The notes beneath the pieces are model-generated. The model had not been told where the DNA came from, ran no database searches, and saw only the letters and a program-made list of their open reading frames with translations. From the NCBI GenBank assembly GCA_956465555.1, contig OY101124.1, forward strand, positions 1,054,001-1,118,000: a DNA stretch of 64,000 bases. The letters are read 5' to 3'. Positions 1-11,099 of the stretch are shown in pieces. Position 1 is the stretch's first letter, and each line of letters opens with the position of its first letter. The translations under genes and the position numbers were made by a program. Origin of the DNA: Nitzschia sp. pyKryTriq1. Its lineage: Eukaryota > Bacillariophyta > Bacillariophyceae > Bacillariales > Bacillariaceae.

Positions 1-3000
1 AAGCGCAGTGAGCTTCTTCTGCCTGGCTATCTTCTTCTCGCCTTTCTCGATACTTGTAACGACTCGTTCCCATTCGTCTTTCAGCTCCGTTGGTCCGTAT
101 TCCCAAAACGCTCGACTATATGGTGCGACCTCCTGGACTGGCATATCCATGTCTGCTGCGATCGATTCGATGTCGTCCCTTCCGTACTTTGCATTGGCTT
201 TGATAAAATGAAAGTACTGGGACCGAGTCCACTGGCCGAATCCTTCATCCAGTAGTTCAATCTTTTCTTGCCCTAGCTCATCTGGCAAGAGCGTTCTCGC
301 CCTCTCAAGGATTTCTCGCGGCGGCAGCTTTCCTGCCTCACGAAGTGTAGCATAGGTCTCAAACTCTAGCTCGCCCAAATCCAACAAACGTTCACGGTTG
401 TAGAAGTGATGATCCTCCATTGAAGGCAGGCGAAGATTTTTGGGCAGCTTGATACGTGTATTGTTCACGATCATCGACTTTTTGGGGTGCATGATGGGAT
501 TGTAGCTTGTCGGAGGGGGGCGTCTCTCGCGCTTGCCGATGGAATTGGCAGCCAGTAAGCGAAGCTGATCGCGCAAGTCCTTGTCACTGTAGTCCACGCC
601 CTCGAAGGTCTGCGCTGAAATACCACCATCCAAACGAAAATCCAATAGATCCCCTTTCTCGGCCTTCTGGATTTTCTCGGTCAATTCCTGAGTCTTGGCT
701 TTTCCACGCTCAAGAATCACGTCAATATCTTCATCGGTGATTGTAGATTCTTCGGATCGGAAGACGGCATCGGCTCCGAAACGCACGGCTGCCATCATTT
801 CGTCTTTGGTGATCTTATCTTTATCCTTGAGACGACCTTGTTGGACGACCATTGCGTCAAGTTTGAGTTTCTGTTGAGCACGTTCAACGATTTTCTCTTC
901 GATGGTGTTTTCGCTAACCAAACGGTAGACACTGACGGGCTTCTTCTGGCCCAATCTGTGACATCTATCTTGTGCTTGGAGATCTTGCTGTGGATTCCAG
1001 TCACTATCATAGAGAATACATGTGTCTGCAGTTTGCAGGTTGATACCGAGACCACCAGCGCGGGTAGAGAGAATGAAGCAGAATTTCTTACTGTTTGGCG
1101 CGTTGAAGCCGTCGATTGCGCTCTCTCGGTCGTCGTAGGTCGTATTACCATCGATACGGCAGTACTACGCATGCAAAGTATTCGTTAGTTTCAGGGTTAA
1201 CTTCCTGTAAGAAGCGTGATTGCTAGGATTGACTTACCTCGTATCCCCTCATGACCATGAAGTCTTCCAGAATGTCGAGCACACGCGTCATCTGGGTGAA
1301 GATCAAAACGCGAGAGCCTCTTTCTTTCAAACGCCTCAAGAGCTTGTCAACCATGTTCAGCTTTCCGCAATTCTCCACCAAGTGCTCGCCGAGAGGATCG
1401 AGATTACGATCTTCGACACCTTCAAACAGATACGGGTGACCACAGCACTTTCGAAGTTGCATGACAATGTTGAGGACAGCAGTACGATTCTTTCCAGCAT
1501 TATTGCCTGTAAACGTGTCCAAGTCACGCAACAAAAGCTTCTTGTATAGTTGCTTCTGTAACTTGGACATTCCAACCATCAGGATCGTCTCTGTCTTTGG
1601 AGGTAAGCCCTTGGCAACATCAGCCTTGAGTCTCCGCAGCATAAAAGGTCTCAGAATCTTGTGCAGCGATGAAATCATACTCTTCTTTGCCTCGTCATCG
1701 TCGATTTCAAGGTTGAACCATTCATCGAACTGATCTGCTGATGCAAAAATATCTGGGAGTAAAAAGTTGAGCAATGCCCACAACTCGCGGAGATTGTTCT
1801 GAAGCGGAGTTCTGAGGGTTGCATACGGACAAAAAATAAATAAGGCGGGGGTTGCAGTATTGAAAACTTAATTCGACAAGGTCGTCACGGCGTCACTTAC
1901 CCTGTAAGCAGCAAGCGGTTTGCTGTACGGAAACTTCGAACAGTCTGGCTAAACAAGCTGGCATCGTTTTTGAGACGGTGGGCTTCGTCGATGATCAGAT
2001 ACTTCCACGCGAACATCTGTAGTGTTTTCTTTTCCGTGTTGCACACTTCGTAAGTCGTCACACAAACATCCCACTGACGAGGATTATCTGAATTATCGTC
2101 GACAAGTTCTCCATGTTCATCCATAACTTGTCGCGTTGGCCGTCTTCCATCGTGGGCAGCTGCTTCCTTTGTGAAGTACTCCTCGATCATCTGCTCTCGA
2201 TCTTCTCTGGAACCATGAAATCGAATAGTGCGAAGGCTGGGACACCATCTTTTCAGTTCATTCATCCAGTTGGAAAGCGTCGACTTTGGAACTGCAATCA
2301 AATGGGGGCCTTGGATTTTCAGATATTCCCAATGGTAGGCCATAATCGAAATACTCTGGAGTGTCTTCCCGAGTCCCATCTGTATAAAGGAAATGGAATG
2401 GTTGAGCTACAGGTACCAGCAAAGGGATGGCAAGTCTGGGTCGATGTTCCGTGAATCTTACCTCATCAGCCAAAATACCATTAAGACCTTTTTCAGCCAG
2501 GTGGATCATCCAGTTGAGAGACTCTATCTGATAAGGCTTTAGCTGTCCAAACTTGATGCAGTTTGGTTGCTTCGTAAGGAAAACATGCTGATCTTCTTCC
2601 TCCTCCTCTTCTTCCTCCTCCTCGCCGGCTGATTCTTTATCATGAATATGGTGTGGCTTTTTTGCCGCCGCCGCCGCCTTTCTCCCGCGGCCGTTTCTTC
2701 CCCCGTTTTCCTTCTTTTCTTCTTCGGCTTTCCCTTCTGGCTCATCGTCGATGGCTCCCTTACCCATCTTCAACTTGGCAAAGATCGGCGACTGCTTGAA
2801 CAGATATTCGAGGCGCGATGCAGCCTTTTTACTCTCTTCCTTGTCAAGCTTCTTCTGAACCCTGTCCAAGGCCTGCTCCTCCTCCGCTCGCTTTCTCTGA
2901 CGCTCTTCCGTTTCCTGGCGCTTGAGCCTTTTGAGCCGGTCTCGTTCAGCGCGTTCATCGTCGTCCATCTCTGCCTCTCGCTGCTGTCTCCGGCGATCTC

Positions 3001-3500
3001 GATCTTCGGTCACGCGGTTACGTTCTTCATCCAGCTTCTGGCGGGCACCGCGACTTCGAGAGTCCTCTCCCGCCTGAACGGTGAGAGCCTTCCGCCTAGC
3101 TTCTTGCTCCTCCAACCGCACAACATCGGCCTCCGCAGACTCCTTCTCGAACCGTTCGCGATCCTTCAGCTCCAGGTCCAGATAGTGTTGCTTCTGATCC
3201 TCGGACATTTTTCTCCATCGAGCGGCAAGCTGTTTGTTGAATACCAAAATGATGAGTGACAAATAATAATGTGTTAGGCGATCGCCATCAAGGATACATA
3301 CTGATGACTGACTGTTGCACTCATCCTCGCCGCGGCCCGTCAAAGGTTTTGTGTCATTGTGGATCTCGCAGCATGCGTTACTTTCTTACCTCGGTCATGG
3401 CATCTCCCATGCTGAGCCCGAGCTCATTTTTGATGGAAGCGAGCTTGTCTCCCTGGTAGTAGAGGAATGCCGTCTTGGCCTTTTTCACTTGGGGTGCCAT
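1..3500 (-). CDS. ISWI-family SNF2 chromatin remodelling ATPase with N-terminal HMG box (3' partial)
   Basis: ATP-dependent nucleosome-sliding motor of the nucleus. Five exons fit GT-AG sites and keep frame: 3390-3500, 2462-3229, 1901-2379, 1238-1811 and <1-1164, giving 1032 visible codons. The C-terminal end lies beyond base 1. Residues 1 to about 65 form an HMG box ([15 protein letters not shown], then [20 protein letters not shown]) split by intron 1. A long charged, coiled-coil segment with poly-Glu follows. The SNF2 core has ILADEMGLGKT (Walker A, about 290-299), DEAH (about 424-427), LLLTGTPLQNN, GGLGIN and [11 protein letters not shown]. The carboxy part has the acidic ISWI HAND-SANT-SLIDE look ([31 protein letters not shown]). 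The start is the first ATG before the HMG box. ISWI is more likely than CHD because there are no chromodomains and a SANT-SLIDE region is present. The gene diverges from the one at 4792. Confidence 0.93.
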
Positions 3501-4791
3501 GTTCAACAATGCTCAATCGAATGAGCGCTCCGCCGATACTGTAGTCAAAATTGGATCCACTGGGTGGAAGGTGTGTGGGCGAGAACGATGGGTATGGTAT
3601 CCGCTCGACACGAATGGATCCTTTCGCTCCGAGTACGGATGTAAGCGATAGATCCACGCTCCAATAAATCTCAACCGCAGCAACTACACGGTATGTACTA
3701 TGGAGCAGGGGATACGGCAACAATACCGCGGCACTAATACGTCTAACAACAAGGATTGGCTATATGGGGGTGTAATGCTTCAGTGGTAAGTGTAGTGAAC
3801 TATCATTACAATGAATGTGTTTCAATTTGAGCGTATGTGGGTTTCCGTTTCCGGAGCCAGCGCCAGCATTCGTCCGCTGCTGCTGCTGCTGCTGCTGGTT
3901 CTGTTGGTTGTGTTTTGTGGAGTTGCGACATGCATGACGACCTTCTTCTGCTCATAATGCTGCCGCGATGCGACAGCTCTTCGTCTCTCTGCTCGAGGTT
4001 CGGCGGCATGCATCGTATCATCCAACCACCGATCCCGCAAAACCGCGCTCTTTTAGCGAGAAGAGAGACGCACGCTCTCTTCGCCTCCGTGCGTCCACTG
4101 ACATTACCCGCGGCCTTCCTACGGTACTTCTTGACGAACAAAACAATATTTCATTGAGGCGTCCGAGACTGTCCGTGGGTCGAAGGAAGATATTTTCGTC
4201 TGACCATCGTCCGACAAGTAATATTTTTTATTCGCGCCATGCAGATCTCTTTGGAGGTTCGCTGCGCTGCGCGTTGGTTGACCCTGCAATCAAATAATGC
4301 ACGAGTTCCTACTACGTGGCCAAAACTTGCGTCATTTCTACGTGAAATCCAGTAAGAAGAGCATGGCGGGAAGGGATTGGCGAGGAGGCGCCGCCGCAAG
4401 ACGGTTTTTCATTGGCTGAAAGCGGCGAAACCATTCGATATGCAAGGCAGGCAGGACGCAAGACTTTCGCGGTTCGAGTTCGAGCACAACAACTCAACTC
4501 TCTCTGCATCATCATCACCATCAAAATTCATTCGTTTTGTATCATCGATCGAAGAACAACAATATTGTTACTTCGGTGGTTAGTCTGCTCTACTTGCGAC
4601 TTCCTTCAACGTTGCCAACTCTTGCACCTTCGTGAATACAGGCCTCGAAGCGCATCCAGGAAATAGCTACGAGAAGTCGCGATCTTGGTATTATCCAATA
4701 TCCAATATCCACCGATTCGCGATTCGCTTCATCCTTTCTCGCGCACAACACACAAGACAAATTTGAAGTACTGTAACGAAGAAACGTCAAG
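3501..4791. other. Divergent intergenic spacer (about 1.3 kb)
   Basis: This spacer separates the start of the ISWI gene from the start of the orphan gene at 4792 and probably holds both promoters. It contains a short CTG trinucleotide run near 3876-3898. The open frames here are short, run through that repeat, and show no recognisable domain. No tRNA-like cloverleaf was seen. Confidence 0.5.
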
Positions 4792-5745
4792 ATGGAAATT
4801 GACAGTCACTCGATCCCAGCTCAGTCGGACCGACAACGAGAGCTCTTTGTAGTGCAGCGCTGCTGGCACTCGGGACCTCATCAGTACCAGCCACTGGATC
4901 TCATGCGCTTGTTCCTTACACAGCGTGATGCCGAAGAAGCCGCCTATCACTCGGCCCATGCCTGGTGCCGCCACCACCGACCCGATGCGGAACCTCAAGT
5001 CAAGACGCTCTTGCTGCCCAGCTATCCCTCTCATAACACTTCTGGCTCCTCGTACGGCTTCATTGCTCACGGCAGCTTGTTCTGGGTCCGTAGTCTGTGG
5101 GCCACAACGAGTGCGACTTTGGATACAAGTGATCCTCGAACGTTGAACGCTTCAGAAGGCTATGCCGTAGTCACGGAGGGAGTGATTGGGGGAACGGGCA
5201 ACCGCATGTCTCGACGAGGCACCGAAGTTCCACACGGTCGCGTCTTTGTGCCCGAATCGGGGACTCGCACCATGATGATGATGGTCCCTGTCAACAGCTA
5301 CGCCGCCTGCGAGGTCATGCGCCGCAAGGCCTTGGGGACCTGCCACCATGTCATGGCGCAACTGGGAACGCACGTTTCCACCAACGTCGCTACGCTTCCG
5401 ATTGGTCGACCCGCCGAGTACACTTCGGGAAACTTTCTCAAGGACTGGCCTCCCCAAGTCTTGCAGCCAAATCTTCTTCTTTCCGATTCTTCTCAGCATG
5501 AGCACAAGCGCGTGCTGGCGCCCCCTCAAAGTATTCCCTTTATGGGTTCCATGAGGGCGGTATCGACCTATGAAGAGGACTTTGGTGACGATCTGGGCGT
5601 TGTCGTGGATTGTCCCTTTGAACTTCCCGCAGCCAAACGCCGTCGTTTCTGCGATGATAGCACTCCGTCGTTTCAGCCGAACAGCATTCCATTCGAGGAA
5701 GATGATGTCATGATGAGCTATGGAGTGATGGGGGAACAAGCCTAG
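4792..5745 (+). CDS. Conserved-looking protein of unknown function (317 aa)
   Basis: Single-exon ORF beginning at the first in-frame ATG (context AAGATGG) and ending in TAG. I do not recognise a family. The protein is globular in composition over residues 1-220, with Trp-, His- and Cys-containing stretches (VVQRCWHSGPHQYQPLDLMR; HGSLFWVRSLWATT). It also has a Met run (TRTMMMMVPVN) and a C-terminal part with a small basic cluster (AAKRRRF) that could be a nuclear signal, followed by an acidic tail. There is no signal peptide and no convincing membrane helix. Codon usage and lack of low complexity argue that it is a real gene. It is divergent from the ISWI gene, and nothing in the context suggests a function. 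Confidence 0.75.
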   Translation: MEIDSHSIPAQSDRQRELFVVQRCWHSGPHQYQPLDLMRLFLTQRDAEEAAYHSAHAWCRHHRPDAEPQVKTLLLPSYPSHNTSGSSYGFIAHGSLFWVRSLWATTSATLDTSDPRTLNASEGYAVVTEGVIGGTGNRMSRRGTEVPHGRVFVPESGTRTMMMMVPVNSYAACEVMRRKALGTCHHVMAQLGTHVSTNVATLPIGRPAEYTSGNFLKDWPPQVLQPNLLLSDSSQHEHKRVLAPPQSIPFMGSMRAVSTYEEDFGDDLGVVVDCPFELPAAKRRRFCDDSTPSFQPNSIPFEEDDVMMSYGVMGEQA

Positions 5746-6327
5746 AGAGAGTAGAGCTACAATTCTCTCGCTAGAGAGCGAAGTGCAAACATGGGGCACA
5801 CAAAAAAGAAGGGAGAACCATGGGAGGTTCATCAAATTACAAGCAAGAAAAACAACATACTCATATATTCAGAACCCGAAAGAGGCCACCATAAAGTGCA
5901 TTGCATCACGATTCTTTGTTTTGTCCACACGCCGATGATAAAAGTAATTGTGCACAGCTATCAAACCCACGTATGTACTGTCTTAGTTCTACTGTGCAAA
6001 GATTAGTCTAGCATTGCCTACGGGTCAAGCCTACGGAGTGATTGTAAACAATTGGGACCCGGCTGTTCCCGCTACTGCAAGGAGACTTGCTGCAGGCAGT
6101 TGTCTGCAGTACCGGTACAACACTTTGAAGCGATTTCTGTTCTGTACCTGCTACTTGTGTGTGAAGTACAATACCTGAAAGCAAAAATCGCCCTGCAATA
6201 CTATTTGCTGCGAGTACTACTGTAGATGGAAGATATAATTTCAATTAACTTAGTTCATAAATACTAGTACTTGTACAGCAGAGGAGCATGTTTCTTGTCT
6301 TGCACTCCATTCCTTGGAATCGTCTAT
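5746..6327. other. Intergenic, convergent 3' ends
   Basis: Spacer between two converging genes. Apart from scattered palindromic words (CCGGTAC, TACTAGTACTTGTAC) there is no gene, repeat array or RNA that I can support. Confidence 0.5.
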
Positions 6328-8135
6328 CTAAGAGATGATAAGAGGTGTGCCACCACCGTCGGTCTTGACATAGATTTCCTTGTCGAGGAGTCCCTGTCTT
6401 TTCTTATCTCTCTTGGCAATGTGCTTGATCACTTGCCTTCGGGTAAAGTGCATGAAAAGAGCAGTCACTCCAACAGAGAGGAGCACAATCCATGCAATCT
6501 CCAATGGACTGAGACGAGTGTTCGGAGTTTGGATGGTAGAGTGGTTGTTGCGGGTGGGGAAAAGCCAAGTTGGCTCATTATTCTTCGAAGAGGAGGACTT
6601 GGAAGAAGAAGAAGACGAAGATGACGAAGACGAATATGATCCCGTGTTTCCAGTGACCCAACTCCAGAAACCGTAGCTGGCTTCAGAGTTGTAGGCGTTC
6701 TGGATTCCGATGCCGGAGCTTTGCGCGGAGTACCACTTGCTGACGGCCTTCTCGCACACGGCAGCTTCGTCCAAAACCTCGAAGAAACCCAGATCGAAAG
6801 TGTACCAGCTCGTATCCTTGTCATTGTTGCTGTACATCTGAAATACAGAAATTTTAATGAAACTTAATGGTTGAGGATCCGGTCGAATCCGGTCGAATAT
6901 ACACATCAACAACCCAAAACACTCACCATACTCTTTTCCTGAATGTACTGGTACATCTCATTTGCTTCGTCGTCCTGGGTATAGTTTTGTTGCTGTGCCA
7001 TTAATTCTGCATCAGTCCAGTTTTTGGTCTGACCACAGTTGGAAGTAGAACGAGGAACAAAGTCTCCATAAAAGAGAGCAAGACAAGCATCATTGATTAC
7101 TCCGGAACTTTCCTGGTAGGAGGAACTATTTCCTTGAGCAGCCTCAATGGCTTCAAATGTGTCTTCATCCACGAATTGAACGGAGGACAAGTCACGGCAC
7201 TCAATGATATCCGTGAACATGTTTTGAATGACAGCTTGCGCCTGGCTGAAATATTCACTGTCGTCGGCTGTCATGATAGATTCGAACTGATAATTTGTGT
7301 GATACATTCGGCAGTACTCATCAAGAAAGACTCCGATTTCAATTCCGCTACCATCGGCATTGCACATCCAGCTAGAGTACGTCTGGAACCCATTCCACGT
7401 AGCTTGGGTCGCGGTACATTCTGCTAAGGTGGTGATCCATGATTCGACGGTCTCGACATCCATTTGCTGATCATCACCGTCAGCATTGTTCCAGCACCAG
7501 TATTCTTCGCAAAGGCTGCACATGTCTGCGTCGAATACTTCGTATTCAACGTTATTGCCATCATCCAGTCGGCGCCCTCCATTGCTGTTGGAGTTCTCGG
7601 TACACATGTCCTCGCCGTATGTTTGGCAGGCATCACAGATCGCAGTTTTTCGGCTTGCGTCATAGTCGACGACCGCCTCGATGAAGCTAAGAAGATCGAC
7701 CATCCATGTTTGCTGCTCGCAATCATCACCATCGCAAAGATCGAAGAGGACATAGTTGCGGACACTGACGATAGTGCCACCCTTGGAAAAGTCGTACAAG
7801 TCATCCGATAGCAAGTTGTAGTTTTCGTTCTCCAAAGTCAAGCAGGCATTGAATTGAATCTTGACTTTGGATGTAACATCAAGACGAGAGTAGTCATCGT
7901 TGTAGTATTGGGACTCGTAACCATATCCATCCGCGTAGGCTTGATCTTCCTCGTCTTGAGCACGACGCTTGGCACCTTCGGGCTTGTAAGGAACAGCATT
8001 CCTCAACAATTTCTTGCGGTCATACTTTCCATCGGCGACTGCTTGTTCAAAGTCAGGCTTGCTGAAAGTCTTGTGGGCCTCCACCGAAGTAAAGGTCGTC
8101 ACAGCAAGAGCGAGAGCTTGAGTCAAGAACTTCAT
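6328..8135 (-). CDS. Secreted/endomembrane single-pass membrane protein, Cys-rich (diatom family, copy 1)
   Basis: Two exons, 6927-8135 and 6328-6837 (donor GTGAGT, acceptor TTTCAG), encode 572 aa. The start chosen is the ATG that opens a clear signal peptide (MKFLTQALALAVTTFTSVEA); the frame is open further upstream but lacks such a start. The luminal part has many Cys in short pairs (CDGDDC, CDAC, CSLC) and acidic stretches. The C-terminus has a Ser-rich linker, one hydrophobic helix (IAWIVLLSVGVTALFMHF) and a basic cytosolic tail, so type I topology is inferred. It is clearly paralogous to the gene at 22362-24129: same N-terminal plan (MKFL, then a Lys/Arg-rich propeptide-like block ending K-L/R-x-A), same Cys spacing, and matching phrases (VFLDEYC / VFLDEDC; CNADGSGIEIG / CNADGNGVEIG). 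The biochemical function is unknown. Confidence 0.88.
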
Positions 8136-9322
8136 GGTAATGGTTTGAAAACGATTTATGTGAACCACAACCACAAGAAAGGAAACAATAATGGGATGTT
8201 CTGTATTTGCACGGCGAGGGAGGACCACCCCAACTCCGATGCGGAAAACAAAGTGAAAGTGTGGGTCCCACCTGCCTGTGATTGGCGACACACATTCTAA
8301 AAAGATACTTATGGTATTTGAGAACGCCATTAAGTATGATATCACGCCAGCCAATATGAAATATTTTTTTAATATGGGGACTGGTTGTGCACATCGCCGA
8401 TCCTACAGTCAGTCCCCGCCAATACGGACTACCGTACATACCGGTACGTGCGTAGACTACATACTTCTTGTCAGTAAAAGTAATCGAAGTAGCCAGACGG
8501 AAGAAGGACGGACACAACCACCCACGGACGAACACTACCGGTACCACTACCGTAGCAGCGGAAACGGTTCCGAGCGGCAGCAACAGCGCTGTGGTGAATT
8601 GGATTCGCGATGTACAGAAACAGTCCCAAATGGAAATCCAATCGAATGAGTCTCCGATGCAATCGGGAAGCTATCTTGGAAGCGATGCTCCGGCGGAAAC
8701 TATCGTTTACTATTCTCGAAGCAAAAACGTGGTCGTGGCTAGGGCGTCTGCGCATGCACGGCGCGCGCTAGCGTGGAGTAGGCAGAAATGGTGATTCTTT
8801 TAATAATTTTCCGGAACTACCACTCGGTAGCATCGATTTTACCGTGAAATATCGCGCATTAATATCTGGTTTCTACCAGAGGTAGAAATGGAAAAATAAA
8901 AGAATTATTTGTTTTAATGCTGACGTGGGGGCCTATTTCTGTTTTATTTTTCCGGAAGACTGTTGAGTACGTACCCGACCGAACGTTTCATACGGGTGGC
9001 TCTCCAGCGTTCGTAATCGCAATGACGTGGTGACAAGATACTGCAATTTGATTGGCTCCAGAAGTCTTTCTTTGCGTTCTGCTGTTGGTTTGGCTGAAAA
9101 AAAGAGTTCTTTTTTTCACCACTGCCCAAGTCTGCGCCGACGACTGACTTCTTGTCTTCTTCCAATCTCATATTATTTCTCTTCATAATTTCACAATCTC
9201 TATCTGAAAGCTGAAACCTCTCAACTCTCAACACCATCACAACAATCGGATTCATTAGAACTCAATCGTTCTACAACAAACAACATCATCCTCGAATCAA
9301 CACTTCTACAGACTATTACAAG
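8136..9322. other. Divergent intergenic spacer
   Basis: About 1.2 kb between two divergent genes. It contains palindromic GTAC/ACCGGT words near 8430-8460 and 8535-8555. Two related AT-rich blocks near 8782-8815 and 8879-8912 (each starting GG-C/T-AGAAATGG) form an imperfect direct repeat. A frame at 8468-8794 lacks an ATG at its start and was not accepted as a gene. Confidence 0.45.
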
Positions 9323-10104
9323 ATGATACGTTTTACCGTTATGCTCCTCATCGTCACGAATCTTGCCTACGGGTTCATGATCGACCATCCCGTTCAAGGG
9401 GCAAGAATACGAGATACCAGGGCTTTCGTTGCAACCGCTTCGAGACCCCTGGTGGAGGAAGCGGCCCAAGCGCCCGTTATTATAAATCAACCAGCTACTG
9501 GACAGCCGAAAATCACGCAATTGAAAAGCGCCGAAGACTACAGAAATTTCATCGAGGAGGATGATCGCCTCTGCATGATCAAGTAAGTTCCGCCTAGTGT
9601 TCTCCAGACCTCGCAATCGACATTCTTTGCTTGACAACCAACACTAACGCTTGCCCTCCCTCATCTAAACTCTATCTGCACCTCAGATTCTACGCACCTT
9701 ACTGCAAATCATGTCAAAAATTCGGACAGCAATACAGCCGAATTGGAAAGGAGATTGGTGAATTGACAATCAGAAATAAGGACGGTTCCGAAACTACTGT
9801 TCGTGAAGGCGAGGTCCGCATGGCGGAGATGGAGTATGGGTCCAACAAGGAACTCTGCAAAAGCCTCGGAATCACGAAACTTCCATCCATCCAGTTTTAT
9901 TCCAAGGCAAAACTTGTCGAAAGTTTCTCCTGTGGTCCGAGGAAAATCGGAATGCTTTTGGAGAAGCTCTCAAGATTCCGCTCCATGACACCTGCTGAGT
10001 TGGAATTTGAAGCCGACATGAATCAAGGCATTGCTCTTGGTGACAGTGTCCTCGAGTCTCTCAATATTGAGATCATCTCGGAGACTGCCCTTCCTTCGTG
10101 TTAG
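9323..10104 (+). CDS. Thioredoxin-fold protein with CKSC active site, probable plastid or secretory targeting
   Basis: Two exons, 9323-9582 and 9687-10104 (donor GTAAGT, acceptor CCTCAG), encode 225 aa. The protein opens with a signal peptide (RFTVMLLIVTNLAYG) followed by Phe and a region rich in Arg, Ser and Ala. That resembles diatom plastid presequences, although the ASAFAP-like site (AYGF) is imperfect. The thioredoxin domain starts near residue 67. The dithiol motif YCKSC lies at residues 92-96, preceded by FYAP, and the cis-proline motif is present (KLPSIQFY). A C-terminal extension of about 60 residues has no motif I know. The role is inferred as disulfide exchange in the plastid or secretory pathway. 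The intron falls immediately before the active site. Confidence 0.87.
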
Positions 10105-11099
10105 TATCGGCCATGAACATGTTTCGAAGATCCAGTGCAACGAACTCAGAAAAACCCACAACAATTCCCGCCTGCCTGTGATCAATCAGAACATACAGGG
10201 GAAATAATATTACTACAAAGAACAAACGAGAAAAGCCTGAGGCGACTTGACAGATTACGAAATTGCAATTTTTGGACGTTTGATCTGCAGATAAAACGAT
10301 GATGCGACTACCAAATGTAATCTTCCTTCATATTCTTACTAGCAACAACAATCGCTTTTACAATTTTTTCTACATCATTATACTACACGTCTGTTCAAAA
10401 CCTAGCTCTATCTCTAGTAGGGGCAACTGTAGAGAGCGGTAGGGAAAGCCATTGCACTCGATGCTGATAAAGGAGGAATGATCGTGGAGAAACAACCCAT
10501 AAAGAACTTCTCCATTGGGAGAGTTGTGGTATTACAGAAGAAGAAGCGGGAGAAGAAGGATCACAGCACTATCTACTGTAATAAAAAGTTGACGCTCGAC
10601 CATCGACCATCGACCAAAAAAAGCGTTCCGTTTTCTTGAGACAAAATCGAAAATCTGAAGCTCGGCCGGCTGACAAATTGGAAATCTTCGCTGCCATCTC
10701 GAGCTCCGAGGTCGTGGTTCCCTCCGCGAGGTCGTAATTTTGTCGATGCCGAATTCGATCGAGTGAAATTTCGTCAGAGAATGCCGAATTCCCTATTCCT
10801 GGGGATTGGGGAGGTTCGCGTCGGATGATGGACAGGCGTGTTTTTTCCGAAAGCATTTGACTCGAATGACTAAAGTTGAAGTTGAACTCTGTCCGAACCT
10901 AACGCGTTTCCAGATCCATCCAACACAAAACCACAACCGGAACGAGAAAAGGCTACACGAGGAAGGAGGAAGGGCGACAGCGATAAAAGGTCGTCGTCGT
11001 TCGTCGTCGTCGTCGTTGGCGTAGGTGTCATTCTTTCGCAGCAAGTGTTCCACTTTTGTTCCTTTCTCGGTCGACCCGTTTAATTTTGAACTTGGAACC
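10105..11099. other. Intergenic spacer upstream of uroporphyrinogen decarboxylase
   Basis: About 1 kb with no supported gene. It has CGACCATCGACCATCGAC-type short repeats near 10600 and a TCG/CGT-rich stretch at 10990-11020 just before the next gene, probably 5' UTR or promoter. Confidence 0.45.

Noticed and set aside
3837-4157. Open frame with an Ala run upstream of the ISWI gene
   Set aside because: The run is produced by a CTG/GCT triplet repeat, neighbouring frames are equally open, and no domain or splice signal supports it.
4465-4500. tRNA-like GGTTCGAGTTC segment
   Set aside because: It resembles a T-arm, but no acceptor, D-arm or anticodon stem can be paired around it.
8468-8794. 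Possible small gene ending ARRALAWSRQKW
   Set aside because: The frame begins at a TTG, not ATG, has no recognisable domain, and overlaps GTAC-rich spacer sequence.
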